64,000 bases of DNA from an uncultured Clostridia bacterium (GCA_934464705.1 CAKSKB010000015.1:1-64000), one strand, 5' to 3'. Counted from the first letter of the stretch, positions 52,113-61,710 are shown. Numbers and translations: made by a program. Notes: generated by a model not told the origin, from the sequence alone.

Positions 52113-55100
52113 TTATTCCTTATAAGTCAATTCGGTTTCCTCGCCGGTTGCATCCCCGACATAGGGCTGCACAACATAAGTATCCTCCGGTACAATTGCC
52201 GGACCGTACATCTTTATTGTATATGTATGCCCGGGAACCGCAGCCGCCGGTTCTCCGTTCCCGGGATCACGGACGGGAAGCTGAAGCACAGCAGCCGCAT
52301 TATTCTTATTCCACACTCGTATTCCGTAAGCAATCGTTTCTTTTGTATCAAACTGATTCAGCTTACTGTATGCATAAATGGTGGGTGTTCCGTTTATATT
52401 TGTAAAAATATCAGAAGAAGGCTGTGCAATTACTTCGGGGTGCCGTTCCGCATAAACATCAAATACAACCTCAACCCTGGTTTCACCGGTAACGGGAGAA
52501 AGGAAAACCGTTCCGTCGTCCTGCGGTATCACCGGCTGCCCGTTCACCTTCACATGCGAAATCATATAACCGGAATCGGGCGTGATCGTCAGTGTTAAAC
52601 CGTCTGTAACATCAAGTTCTTCCGTTTTGCCGGATATAAAATCTTTCCCGTTGACCTTGACGGTTCCGTTTGCGGTATAGGTAACCGTAACAGGCTTAAT
52701 TGAGCTGATTATGCTAAATTCGTCAGCAAGCTCCCGCAGCTGTTCTGCCGCCCGAGTTACCTCTGTTTTGGAAACAATCGGATTGTTCATTGCATTTTGT
52801 GCTCTTGTCAATGCAGTCTGCCAAGCCTGTTTTTGTGCGCCGTTCAACTGAGTTTCATCCACGGAAGCAGCACGCAGCAGGGCTTGATTCAAGGTATACT
52901 TATCGCTTGTCGCCGCTACCGCCGTACCGGTACATTTAATTTCCCGAATTATGGCCGATTTTGCCTCTCCGCTTGTATTTTGAAATGTCAGCCGCAGTGC
53001 GCTTGCAAGCCGGCTGCCCATATCCACCGATGTTCCGGCATCGAAGTCATTGGTCAAGGAAAGATTATCTGTCACGGTCTGCCAGGTATCGTTCAGCTTA
53101 ACCTCTATCTTAGTTTTTCCGGAACGGGTCTGAGCCGCATCATTTTCTTCGAAGATTTGCAGTGTGCCCAATAAACATAATCCCTCAAAATCCACGGTCA
53201 TCGAATAAGGATCTGCAGAATCCTCCACTTTGCTGACAGTAGAAAGATCCCCGTCTACCGCATTCCGATAAGAAAAACCGGCGGCTTCTGTTTGGGTACC
53301 GCTAATCGAGCGATTCAGTAAAAGGTTGATCTCATCCGCTTTTGACCCGCTGCATTGCAGTTCCCAAATACTTGCCGAGGCGGCTTTTGCACCGTTCTTG
53401 TTTTCGAAAGTAATGCGCAGCTCTGTAGCAGCGACATTATTCAACGGAATAGAAGTACACTGACCGTTTGCAGTGAGAACATCCAGGCTTTTTCCTTCTA
53501 CTACCGTTTTCCAGCTCCCGTTTTCTTTAACCTCAACCTTGGTATGATCCGAACGGGTTCCTCCCTCTCCCGGAACAAATTCATAAATCCGCAAAGTGTT
53601 TAATAAATAAGTATCGTCTAAAGAAACGGTAACAGTGTTCGGGCTTCTGTTATCTACTGTTGCAAAACGGGTTGAAAGGTCTCCGTCCACCGCATTGCTG
53701 TAGGCATACTGAGCCCCCTGGAAGGCGGTTTTTGTGCCGGTAATTTTCTGATTTAACAGTACATTGTCATTGGAAACCGGGACATCAACGCTTTCCTGAC
53801 TAAGCTTTATTCCGCTGCACTGCAGCTCCCAGATGCTGGCAGATGCCGCCTGTGCGCCGTTTTTGTTTTCAAAAGTAATGCGAAGTTCTGTAGCAATTGC
53901 ATTATTTAACGGAATGGAGGTACACTGACCGGCTTTCGTAAATACATCTAAGCTTTTTCCTTCTATTACTGTTTTCCAGCTCCCGTTTTCTTTGACCTTA
54001 ACCTTGGTATTGTCAGAGCGGGTTCCCCCCTCTTTCGGAATAAATTCATAAACCCGCAAAGTATGCAATAAATAAGCTCCGTCTAAGGTGACGGTAACCG
54101 TGTTCGGGTTTCTGTTATCTACCGCAGCAAAACGGGTTGAAAGGTCTCCGTCTACCGCATTGCTGTAGGCATACTGAGCCCCGTTAAGAGCGGTTTTTGT
54201 GCCGGTAATTTTCTGATTTAACAGCACATTATCCTGCAGTTTATTATCGGTGGCGGAAAGCTTCACCTCTGTGATCCGGCTTTCCTCAAGTCCGGCGATG
54301 GCGGAAATTCCATAAACGGTTTCCTCGTTTGCTCCCTCTTGTATAATCGTTGCATAAGGGGAGGTTTGGAGCAGCTCCCAGTTACCGTTTCGTTTTTCAT
54401 ACAAACGGTATCCCGATGCGCCCTTTGCCGGAGAACAAACCACCTGTAAAACACCTTTTCTGAAGAAATAGCCGTTCACTGAACTCGGTAATTCCGGAAC
54501 AAATTTCTCAACCAGAACAGTCGTCCCTTTGCTTTCGCGGCCGTTCTTTACCGCTGCAACACGATAAATTGCCTGTTTTCCTATCGATGCCTCGGGAAGA
54601 GTATAAGTATAGGAAGAACCGGTTACATTTTCAGCAATTAATGTATAGTCCGGTGCGCTCTCCTCGGCCCGATAAACCGAGTAAGTAACACCGCTGTCTG
54701 CGCTCGCACTCCAACTCAGGTTTACTTTTCCCAAATTATTCTCAACAGTTACAGCCTTAAGGTTGCTCGGAGCCTTCACCGCCGTGTAATTGGGAATTGC
54801 ACTTACTGTATAAGATACCCCTTTCTTGGTAGCAAAGCTGATCAGATCATCGCTTTCCTTCGTCACCGAAACGGCACTTCCGTCCGACGCAGTAACCGTT
54901 GCGCTTCCGACATTGTAATATTTTAGCCGGCATTGCTCACCGGCTTTTGAGGTCACCCGGATTTCATTCATTTGTCCGCCCGACCATGAAGCTGCTACTT
55001 CAAAATTGCCGCGGGCAACCAAACCGGAATAGCTGCCCGTATTCCATGCAGACGGAATTGCCGCCAGCGGTTCAATGTAACCTTCGTGGCTCTGGAGCAG

Positions 55101-57218
55101 CATTTCCGCTACGCCTGCGGTTCCGCCGAGGTTACCGTCGATCTGAAACGGCGGATGAACATCCCACAAATTGTTATTGGTTCCTGTCCGCAGCAGCTGA
55201 CGATATAAATCATATGCACGCTCGCCCCGTTTGGTTCTCGCCCACAGATTCAGCCGATGCGCCATTGCCCAGCCGGTGGACTTATCTCCGCGCTTGGTCA
55301 TAGTAACTGCGGCGGCATCGAACCATGCCGGTGTTGTTTCGTTAATGATGGTTCCGGGATACAATCCGACTAAATGAGAAATATGCCGATGATTGTACTC
55401 GCCGATTTCCCCGTACTTATTTTCCTCTCTGTATTCCTTGATCTGACCGGAAGCCCCCACCTGTACCGGGTCAAGTTTACCGATTCGTTCCTCCAGCATT
55501 TTAACTTCCGGATCATTTTCCTTGCCCAATACCTGAGCCAATGCAATGGCGTCCTTATGCATTTCGTAAGCATTTTGCTGATCCCAGCCTGTTCCGACGC
55601 TTACTTTACCGTTCACCGGCTGTTCCGGAGAAACCGAAGGATCCGCCAATAGCAACCCATCGTGGGGCTCCATTACTTTGGTCATAAATACTGCCGCTCC
55701 CAGCACCGCCGGATATAAAACCTCCTCCAGCTTTGCCTTGTTCCGGGTAAACGCATAATATTCCGAAAAACTCTTCGCCATGAGAGCGCCGGTGCCGTTG
55801 CCGTTATTGCCGACTCCGTTGGGAATATACATAGAGCAGGGCCAGGCACCTGTGGAAATAGACCATCCTGATCCGCCCGGAAGATTCACATTACCGGGAT
55901 GTGCCGAAGCCATCCAGTTTGCAGCATCTCTTTCAGCTTTCGGAAGATAAGCATTGTAATAATCCACATAGCAATCAAACAATTCTGCCAGATTCGTATT
56001 AAAAACAGGCCAATAGTTCATTTGCTCATTAATATTATGCCAATAACCTGCAGACCACGGCGGGTTTTTATACCGATTCCAAATTCCCTGCAGGTTGGGA
56101 GGCAGCGTCCCTTTTCTGGACGAGCAAATCAGCAAATACCGTCCGTATTGAAAATACAATGCCTCCAGATAATGATTAAAAGTACCTTTTTTATAGTCTG
56201 CCACCAATTGATCGGTGGTTTTGCCGCCGTCGGTTCCGCCCAAATCCAGCTTTACACGACCGAATAATTCCTTGTAATCCGCCTGATGATTTGCCAGCAG
56301 CTGCTCATAGGTTTTCCCGGATGCCGCCGCCATCAAATCCGTTACTTTCTGATGGGGAGCCGGATATTTTGCCAGTTCTGTTTTAATATCCGCGGCAGTA
56401 AAAATCGCACTGTCCCCGACAGGGTGGTTCGTTCCCACACCAATAATCACATAAGCGGTATTTGCTCCGGAAACCTTCAGGCAGCCATTGCCCTTAGCAT
56501 CTGTCGAAGCGGTAACCGTTCCCCCTTCCGGGATGACCTTAACCTGACCTTCATACTTCACTTCATATGCGCCGAATTTTCCCGCCCATGTAATGGTATC
56601 GCCGTCAGATGTCACCGTACCGGTCTTGCCTCTCCATGCATTGTCATGCTCGGTATCCACATAGTAATCCTCTAAATAAGGAATTTCTGTCCTTAATGTA
56701 AAATCAATTTTTCCTGCCTGATCTGCAGTCAGCTTTACTACCGTTACTTTGTCCGGATAGCTTGCAAACAGCTCACGGCTGTAATTAACTCCGTTATAGG
56801 TATAGCTGACATGAGCCGTTCCCTCGTCCAGCAATAAATCACGGCTGTAATTTGTTACCTTGCTGTTGGTGTGACCAAAATCCATGTAAATTTCGCCGAA
56901 ATTGGTCAGCCCGCCGCCGACAGAATTACCGAGATAAGGGGTAGACATGCTGTTCTCCGTAATTTGCAGCCGCTCGGTTGCAGTTCTGCCGAATACGACA
57001 ACCCCCATATAGCCGTTCCCAAGCGGTACAGACCATTTTTCCCATCCGTCATCCGCATAATTTTTCCAGTCATAGATTTCAGCCGGTGTTTCATTACCGT
57101 AAGGCGCCTCTTCATCATAATAAAGGCGCAAGGGTTTTTGTTTTTCATAATCAACCGCTGCTGCCGCCTCCTTCGGCATAAATGTCAGCGTTGAAAACGA
57201 AACCAATAGCACAAGCAT
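52113..57218 (-). CDS. giant secreted GH95 alpha-L-fucosidase/galactosidase with multiple binding modules
   Basis: 1701 aa in the open frame. The GH95 N-domain begins ~60 (WSVPLGNGYMGVVVFG). The catalytic domain has HNINEQMNYW (N395/N397), SPEQPV (Glu532) and PPFQIDGNLGG (Asp694), equivalent to the bifidobacterial fucosidase catalytic residues. Then come FN3-like domains (~805-1000), three discoidin-type domains (~1010-1430), a helical FIVAR-like segment (~1440-1500), an InlB B-repeat-like domain (TITPDSGYMISHVKVNG) and a C-terminal module (YTIKMYGPAIVPEDTYVVQP) shared with two other proteins here. The frame lacks a normal start: the signal peptide begins upstream in another frame (57219-57250). 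Confidence 0.88.
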   Translation of the reverse strand: MLVLLVSFSTLTFMPKEAAAAVDYEKQKPLRLYYDEEAPYGNETPAEIYDWKNYADDGWEKWSVPLGNGYMGVVVFGRTATERLQITENSMSTPYLGNSVGGGLTNFGEIYMDFGHTNSKVTNYSRDLLLDEGTAHVSYTYNGVNYSRELFASYPDKVTVVKLTADQAGKIDFTLRTEIPYLEDYYVDTEHDNAWRGKTGTVTSDGDTITWAGKFGAYEVKYEGQVKVIPEGGTVTASTDAKGNGCLKVSGANTAYVIIGVGTNHPVGDSAIFTAADIKTELAKYPAPHQKVTDLMAAASGKTYEQLLANHQADYKELFGRVKLDLGGTDGGKTTDQLVADYKKGTFNHYLEALYFQYGRYLLICSSRKGTLPPNLQGIWNRYKNPPWSAGYWHNINEQMNYWPVFNTNLAELFDCYVDYYNAYLPKAERDAANWMASAHPGNVNLPGGSGWSISTGAWPCSMYIPNGVGNNGNGTGALMAKSFSEYYAFTRNKAKLEEVLYPAVLGAAVFMTKVMEPHDGLLLADPSVSPEQPVNGKVSVGTGWDQQNAYEMHKDAIALAQVLGKENDPEVKMLEERIGKLDPVQVGASGQIKEYREENKYGEIGEYNHRHISHLVGLYPGTIINETTPAWFDAAAVTMTKRGDKSTGWAMAHRLNLWARTKRGERAYDLYRQLLRTGTNNNLWDVHPPFQIDGNLGGTAGVAEMLLQSHEGYIEPLAAIPSAWNTGSYSGLVARGNFEVAASWSGGQMNEIRVTSKAGEQCRLKYYNVGSATVTASDGSAVSVTKESDDLISFATKKGVSYTVSAIPNYTAVKAPSNLKAVTVENNLGKVNLSWSASADSGVTYSVYRAEESAPDYTLIAENVTGSSYTYTLPEASIGKQAIYRVAAVKNGRESKGTTVLVEKFVPELPSSVNGYFFRKGVLQVVCSPAKGASGYRLYEKRNGNWELLQTSPYATIIQEGANEETVYGISAIAGLEESRITEVKLSATDNKLQDNVLLNQKITGTKTALNGAQYAYSNAVDGDLSTRFAAVDNRNPNTVTVTLDGAYLLHTLRVYEFIPKEGGTRSDNTKVKVKENGSWKTVIEGKSLDVFTKAGQCTSIPLNNAIATELRITFENKNGAQAASASIWELQCSGIKLSQESVDVPVSNDNVLLNQKITGTKTAFQGAQYAYSNAVDGDLSTRFATVDNRSPNTVTVSLDDTYLLNTLRIYEFVPGEGGTRSDHTKVEVKENGSWKTVVEGKSLDVLTANGQCTSIPLNNVAATELRITFENKNGAKAASASIWELQCSGSKADEINLLLNRSISGTQTEAAGFSYRNAVDGDLSTVSKVEDSADPYSMTVDFEGLCLLGTLQIFEENDAAQTRSGKTKIEVKLNDTWQTVTDNLSLTNDFDAGTSVDMGSRLASALRLTFQNTSGEAKSAIIREIKCTGTAVAATSDKYTLNQALLRAASVDETQLNGAQKQAWQTALTRAQNAMNNPIVSKTEVTRAAEQLRELADEFSIISSIKPVTVTYTANGTVKVNGKDFISGKTEELDVTDGLTLTITPDSGYMISHVKVNGQPVIPQDDGTVFLSPVTGETRVEVVFDVYAERHPEVIAQPSSDIFTNINGTPTIYAYSKLNQFDTKETIAYGIRVWNKNNAAAVLQLPVRDPGNGEPAAAVPGHTYTIKMYGPAIVPEDTYVVQPYVGDATGEETELTYKE
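53349..54232 (-). repeat. tandem 465-bp repeat encoding two near-identical discoidin domains
   Basis: The unit starting at 53349 recurs at 53814 with high identity (period 465 bases, 155 codons, in frame). Both encode NVLLNQKITGTKTA ... SNAVDGDLSTRFA. A third, diverged copy lies at ~52920-53340. Recombination between the two would change domain number without breaking the frame. Confidence 0.8.
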
Positions 57219-57250
57219 TAAAATGCCGCATGATCTGACCCGTTTTTCAT
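57219..57250 (-). pseudogene. out-of-frame start of the GH95 signal peptide
   Basis: AAGGAG precedes ATG at 57248-57250, but this frame reads MKNGSDHAAF and stops. Adding one A to the run of five (ATGAAAAAC) would give MKKRVRSCGILMLVLLVSFS, a textbook signal peptide continuous with the GH95 frame. So there is either a one-base deletion in a homopolymer, a phase-variable switch, or a sequencing error. Confidence 0.8.
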
Positions 57251-57289
57251 TTTCTTTTCTCCTTTTTCTGATATTATATTTATATAATC

Positions 57290-57318
57290 ATTATACCTGA
57301 TAAAGCAAAACACTGCAA
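57290..57318 (-). promoter_or_regulatory. promoter of the GH95 gene
   Basis: Minus-strand TTGCAG (57313-57318), 17-base spacer, TATAAT (57290-57295), 40 bases before the ATG at 57250. Confidence 0.65.
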
Positions 57319-57500
57319 TGATTGTTATTGACATTTCCGCAGCAATACAGTCACTAATAAACAAATTATTCTGTTAAACTTTTCGCTTCTGATATCTTAA
57401 AGACCCGTTACGCAAGCTTGAATGGTTATGATTATAATTCACACCAAATGTTTATACAGAATATAATAAATATGAAAAACAAATGCAGGAGGCAAAACAC

Positions 57501-57656
57501 ATGGGCGAAATGATAAATCTGCCGTTTCCTTTAAGCTACGGCAATGTATTTATACCTGTTCAGAATATGAAAGAGGTATTTGACCCCGAAAGCGGGCTTG
57601 CTCACGGAACAATTTTTCCGGAGCTGGTCGACGAATATACAAAATATCTTATCTAA
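57501..57656 (+). CDS. cotJA: spore coat-associated protein CotJA
   Basis: 51 aa: PFPLSYGNVFIPVQNMKEVF and GLAHGTIFPELVDEY are typical of CotJA. AGGAGG precedes the ATG. It heads the cotJ operon, normally made in the mother cell under sigma E; a poor sigma-E-like box (TATACAGA) is at ~57455-57465. Confidence 0.88.
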   Translation: MGEMINLPFPLSYGNVFIPVQNMKEVFDPESGLAHGTIFPELVDEYTKYLI

Positions 57657-57667
57657 AAGGAGCAGTT

Positions 57668-57937
57668 ATGGAAAATTGTATGACGAGCCGGGATAATCAG
57701 CTGACAGACATTGCCGCTCTGGACTTTATGCTGATTGACCTGTCGCTTTATCTTGATACGCACCCGACGGATATTCGGGCGCTCAATTTGTTTAATTCAA
57801 TAAAAGCCCAAGCTGATATGGAAAAAACGAGCTATACAAATAATTACGGGCCGCTCACCGCCGGTTCAACCTCGCAGACAAACTGGAACTGGCTGTGCAA
57901 CCCATGGCCCTGGGACAGATCGGGAGGTGACTTTTAA
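57668..57937 (+). CDS. cotJB: spore coat protein CotJB
   Basis: 89 aa. DIAALDFMLIDLSLYLDTHP, ALNLFNSIKAQADMEKTSY and the Trp-rich end NWNWLCNPWPWD match CotJB. AAGGAG precedes the start; it lies 11 bases after cotJA. Confidence 0.92.
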   Translation: MENCMTSRDNQLTDIAALDFMLIDLSLYLDTHPTDIRALNLFNSIKAQADMEKTSYTNNYGPLTAGSTSQTNWNWLCNPWPWDRSGGDF

Positions 57938-58081
57938 ATGTGGGCATATGAAAAAAAGCTTGAATATCCCGTAAAAATCTGCAATCCCAACCCAAAGCTT
58001 GCAAAGCTTATCATCACACAATACGGCGGAGCAGATGGCAATTGTTTGAGTAAATCCATTACTTCCAAAACACACATTTGA
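57938..58081 (+). pseudogene. cotJC: cotJC, truncated 5' fragment interrupted by a mobile element
   Basis: The first 34 codons (MWAYEKKLEYPVKI, NPNPKLAKLIITQYGGADG) match the start of the manganese-catalase-like CotJC. The frame then enters unrelated sequence (NCLSKSITSKTHI) and stops at 58079-58081, inside the 3' end of the recombinase gene. The ~150 remaining codons are missing and presumably lie beyond the right window edge. Confidence 0.9.
58034..58058. other. left attachment junction of the cotJC element
   Basis: Homology to cotJC ends after GGCGGAGCAGATGG (58025-58038), and the recombinase stop codon begins at 58059. The crossover must lie in this interval or slightly to its left. The core cannot be defined without the right junction. 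Confidence 0.6.
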
Positions 58082-59507
58082 TGGTTTTTCCATCATCTCC
58101 ACCTTTAACAATTTCTTTGAAAATAGTCCTTGCTACCTTGTTTTTCTCAACATTGCTTACACTTTCGTCTTTCAAAACATCTGTTAATCTGCGAAGCTCC
58201 TTCTTGTTTATTTTTTCAACTGTCTTTGGTGGTTCTTCAGCCTTCTTTTCCTTCATTAAGGCTTTCAAATTTGCAATTTCATCAAGTAGGCTTTTTTTAT
58301 TCGCCTTATACTCCTGAAGAGTATCTACACCATCCTCGTAAGCCAATTTGACACGATCCAAACGAATTTCTAATCGTTGTATCTGAGTTGAAATAATTAA
58401 ACTTTCATCTTCTGTTTCCACACGCTCAATAGTTTCAGGTTCAGCAAATGCAAGTTTTACATTTGGAAGTGCCACATCAGATAATGCATTTAAAACAATT
58501 CCATCGAGCTTAGATGTTTTTATGTATCCAACACCTTTGCAAGTCCCTCTACTTCTGTTAGAGCATCCATAAAATCCGCCTTGATTAGATAATACGGCAC
58601 CGCACTTTTCGCATCTGACGATTCCTACTAACCAATGAGATAATTCTTTTCGGTCAGGATCATAATATTTTCTGTACTTTACTTTTTGCTCGTGCATTTT
58701 CTCCTGAACTTTTTCCCATGTTTCCATATCAATTATAGCTTCGTGCGGTCCATCGGTTATAATAGCAGTTGTTGCTGTGTAATTTCTCGATAACTTTCCA
58801 TCAGGATTCCAACGAGTTTTACCTATGTAAACAGGATTATTGAGCCAATATTCGATTGTCCTATTTTCTATTTGATTACCTCTATGTGTTCTTATGCCCA
58901 TAGCATTTAAAGATTTAGCAATAGATAAAAATCCTTTACCATTTGCATAGTCATTAAAAACCTTACGGATGATTTCTGCTTCTTCCGGTACAATAACATA
59001 TTTACCGTTTTCAACTTTGTATCCATATCCTGCTATTGATAACACGCCACCTCTTTTTGCCTTTTCTGTCATCCCTCGCTTAACTTCTTCTGCAAGATTG
59101 ATGCTGTAATATTCGTCCATTGCTTCAATCATTGCTTCAAACAGGATTGACATCTTGTCATCACCCACATCTTCACTGATTGAAACAACGTCAATATTCA
59201 GGTCTTTTCTGAGCATGGACTTGTAAACAACACTGTCTTCACGGTTTCGTGCAAATCTGCTGTATTTCCAAACAAGTATTACATCAAAGGGCTTTGGTTT
59301 GCGTTTAGCAAGACCAATCATTTCATTAAATGCAGGTCGCTTGCTCGCATTTCTTCCGCTTATGCCTTCATCTAAAAATATAAATTCTTTAGGCAATAAA
59401 ATTTGATTTCTTTCTGCATAGAGTTTTATTTTTTCTAACTGACTGTCAGGACTGTACTCAAGCTGATCATCAGTAGAAACTCGTATGTAAGCTGCCGCTA
59501 CTTTCAC
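58059..59507 (-). CDS. large serine recombinase of the cotJC element
   Basis: 482 aa. The N-terminal catalytic domain has AAYIRVSTDDQ with the nucleophilic Ser, DVILVWKYSRFARNREDSVV and FEAMIEAMDEYYS. A recombinase domain (GYGYKVENGKYVIVPEEAEI) and a zinc ribbon (CEKCGAVLSNQGGFYGCSN) follow, then a coiled coil (~370-440). It lies with its 3' end against the cotJC junction, the usual place for an integrase at the element end. It should catalyse integration and, with a directionality factor, excision. Confidence 0.93.
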   Translation of the reverse strand: MKVAAAYIRVSTDDQLEYSPDSQLEKIKLYAERNQILLPKEFIFLDEGISGRNASKRPAFNEMIGLAKRKPKPFDVILVWKYSRFARNREDSVVYKSMLRKDLNIDVVSISEDVGDDKMSILFEAMIEAMDEYYSINLAEEVKRGMTEKAKRGGVLSIAGYGYKVENGKYVIVPEEAEIIRKVFNDYANGKGFLSIAKSLNAMGIRTHRGNQIENRTIEYWLNNPVYIGKTRWNPDGKLSRNYTATTAIITDGPHEAIIDMETWEKVQEKMHEQKVKYRKYYDPDRKELSHWLVGIVRCEKCGAVLSNQGGFYGCSNRSRGTCKGVGYIKTSKLDGIVLNALSDVALPNVKLAFAEPETIERVETEDESLIISTQIQRLEIRLDRVKLAYEDGVDTLQEYKANKKSLLDEIANLKALMKEKKAEEPPKTVEKINKKELRRLTDVLKDESVSNVEKNKVARTIFKEIVKGGDDGKTIKCVFWK

Positions 59508-59582
59508 TAAAATATCCTCCTTCCAGAAAAAAACGGCAACTATTTATTCATACAATAATTATAGCAAAACCGCTTCTTAAAA

Positions 59583-59747
59583 TCAAATTTTTTGTTTTAT
59601 TTTTATTTTTTTATTGTAGTATTCACTAAGCGCGCGTAATTCCATATCTTTTTTCCACTCTTCCATATCTTTTTCATTTAAGCTTGAAAGCTTTATATTT
59701 TGCTCGTCTCCAATGTCTATGTAGTATTCCATACGAAAATCATTCAT
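59583..59747 (-). CDS. small hypothetical protein upstream of the recombinase
   Basis: 54 aa (MNDFRMEYYIDIGDEQNIKL, ending KKIKIKQKI) with a good GAGAGGTGG ribosome binding site 5 bases before the ATG. It is on the same strand and 75 bases upstream of the recombinase. Charged, no recognised domain; small proteins in this place are candidates for directionality factors, which is inference. Confidence 0.6.
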   Translation of the reverse strand: MNDFRMEYYIDIGDEQNIKLSSLNEKDMEEWKKDMELRALSEYYNKKIKIKQKI

Positions 59748-60086
59748 TTTTACCACCTCTCATAATTTTATGAAATAAATTTCCCCAAAATAACAACCTC
59801 TCTACTTTTTACAAAAGCACTTTAAAGATTCTTACAATCATACGCACCACCTTCTTTCACATTAATTTTGAGTACAAAAAAACGACCGAATAATCGATCG
59901 TTTAAAAAGCAAAAGCGACTGACATCTGTCAGCCGCCGTTTGCATATACTCTTTACATTTTACATTGTAACATACCTTGACAGTCAATTGCAATTCAAAA
60001 ACAGTACAAATTTAGTACATTTTGGATTTTGATTTAGATGGCGCGTTGCTTGCATTTGGAATCTTATTATACCCCTCACAAATAAA
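59748..60086 (-). other. intergenic region of the element with terminator and hairpins
   Basis: A terminator for the minus-strand DUF262 genes lies at 59873-59903 (AAACGATCGATTATTCGGTCG-type stem, shown in 20 bases or fewer as AACGATCG/CGGTCGTT, then seven T). A second hairpin GACTGACA/TGTCAGCC is at 59914-59935. The remainder is AT-rich with short repeats of AGTACA; no tRNA or gene seen. Confidence 0.55.
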
Positions 60087-61703
60087 TTACATAATTTTTT
60101 GGCATCCGTTAGTATCTGCCGGTCGTTTTCCTTTTAACAAATAACAATACATTCTATCTTCTGGTATGGCAATATACTTCGAGTTGCAGTTAAATAAGAG
60201 TTCTTTCTCTTTTATAAGTCTGAACTGCCAATTTTCCATGTTTTCAGGTTTAACAAAATTAGAAATTATATCATCATAACTTTGAGTAATCAGAAGTATT
60301 ACTAGTTTTTTGAAATACATTTTAAATTCTATTAATCCAATGAAATACTCAATTTCTCGATACAATGGAAAGAGTTTTCTCTTGTCTGCTTCTCCTGCAT
60401 ACCAATAGGACCACCAATAATTATAATACTGATAGTTGCCATCAACTTCTATTGTAAGCATAGCTCGTCTAAGTTTATCAAATTCCAAATTTTGAGTGTC
60501 TAAGTCTTTATTAAAGTAATTTTCAAACACCGTTTGAACTTTAGCAAGAAGCTCAAAATCAATTTCATCTATACTTTTGTTATAGTTTGCACATTCTAAA
60601 GCAAAAGTAATTCGACCTCTTAAAAGCTCATTATCTTCAGTTTTGTGTATAAGTTCCGTGTTCTCTGGAGTCTTTGTAATAATTTTTGATTTTAATATCT
60701 CTTCTTTAATTTGTTCGCGTGCAAAAGATGAAGATACAGAATTTGTACTTAAATAAGCATAAATATCGTTGCAACCAGCTGACAACTCATTAACTAAATT
60801 AATTGCACCATAAAAAGTTTCAGGACTTCTTACAATATCATTTCTTTTGCCATCAGGGGTAATATCTGCACGAGAAACGATGTTACGTACTACACGCATC
60901 CATTCTTCGTATTTTTCATGGTCAATTGTAATATTCTTACGCAAATATTCCGTTTGAGCAAAAAACAGAATTTTATGTGTATATGAAGTGTTTAAACCAA
61001 GGAAAATCTGATAAAGGATATTATTTTCTGGTTCATGTCTCCACATATCAATAGTTAAACAAGGCATCGTATCAGAATCAAATAAATTGCAGTACAACTC
61101 ATAAGAATCGTAGATGTAATTAAAAGTATCTTCATCAATATATTTTATCAGCTCTCTGTATGAATTGTTATCATTAAGTTTTCTAATAATATCAATACGT
61201 TCAGCGCCTTTTAAAATTTGACTTGTAGACAGTTTCGCCATTACGATTGTTGTTATAAAATTCATATGTGCTTCATCAACGGAATTATTTTTTCTGAAAT
61301 TGTGCCATAGAAAATGTGTCCACCGTCCATCAATCTTATAGGAGAACTTATCAATTTCATTTCTTGAATCTTCCCAACCATTTTTAGATGATATGTCTTG
61401 TATTTCAGCTTTTAGATTTTCAAACGGAGTAAGCAAACGACCTCTCGCATTCATCTTAATATATAAATCATCTGAAAGTCCAAAATTTTCAAGTATTAAC
61501 AAGTGAAAAACAATGTTCTTTTTGCCCACTAGCGAATTCCATATATTATCTACGTCTTTAAAAATAAAGTGAATTGTGTCTATAGTTCTTAGCATAGCTC
61601 TTATAGTTGAATCATTTTTCCAAGAAATGAAAAACCACTTCGAGTCGAGAATTTGCTCACTAATTGTATTTGTCACAGAATCTACTATCACTGCATTGTC
61701 CAA
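60087..61703 (-). CDS. DUF262-type protein lacking its N-terminus
   Basis: 538 aa from a TTG; the frame stays open a further ~50 bases upstream. DLYIKMNARGRLLTPFENLK is the conserved block of DUF262 proteins that normally follows an N-terminal DGQQR domain, which is absent here. TIRAMLRTIDTIHFIFKDVD and later helical regions continue as in the long two-gene DUF262 defence modules. The missing N-terminus points to a deletion shared with the preceding gene (junction ~61745). Probably non-functional or a fragment. Confidence 0.65.
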   Translation of the reverse strand: MDNAVIVDSVTNTISEQILDSKWFFISWKNDSTIRAMLRTIDTIHFIFKDVDNIWNSLVGKKNIVFHLLILENFGLSDDLYIKMNARGRLLTPFENLKAEIQDISSKNGWEDSRNEIDKFSYKIDGRWTHFLWHNFRKNNSVDEAHMNFITTIVMAKLSTSQILKGAERIDIIRKLNDNNSYRELIKYIDEDTFNYIYDSYELYCNLFDSDTMPCLTIDMWRHEPENNILYQIFLGLNTSYTHKILFFAQTEYLRKNITIDHEKYEEWMRVVRNIVSRADITPDGKRNDIVRSPETFYGAINLVNELSAGCNDIYAYLSTNSVSSSFAREQIKEEILKSKIITKTPENTELIHKTEDNELLRGRITFALECANYNKSIDEIDFELLAKVQTVFENYFNKDLDTQNLEFDKLRRAMLTIEVDGNYQYYNYWWSYWYAGEADKRKLFPLYREIEYFIGLIEFKMYFKKLVILLITQSYDDIISNFVKPENMENWQFRLIKEKELLFNCNSKYIAIPEDRMYCYLLKGKRPADTNGCQKIM

Positions 61704-61710
61704 TAATGCT

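Noticed and set aside
59821..59860. Ten-codon leader peptide (MIVRIFKVLL) with a ribosome binding site upstream of the recombinase
   Set aside because: Too short to support without transcript or conservation evidence.
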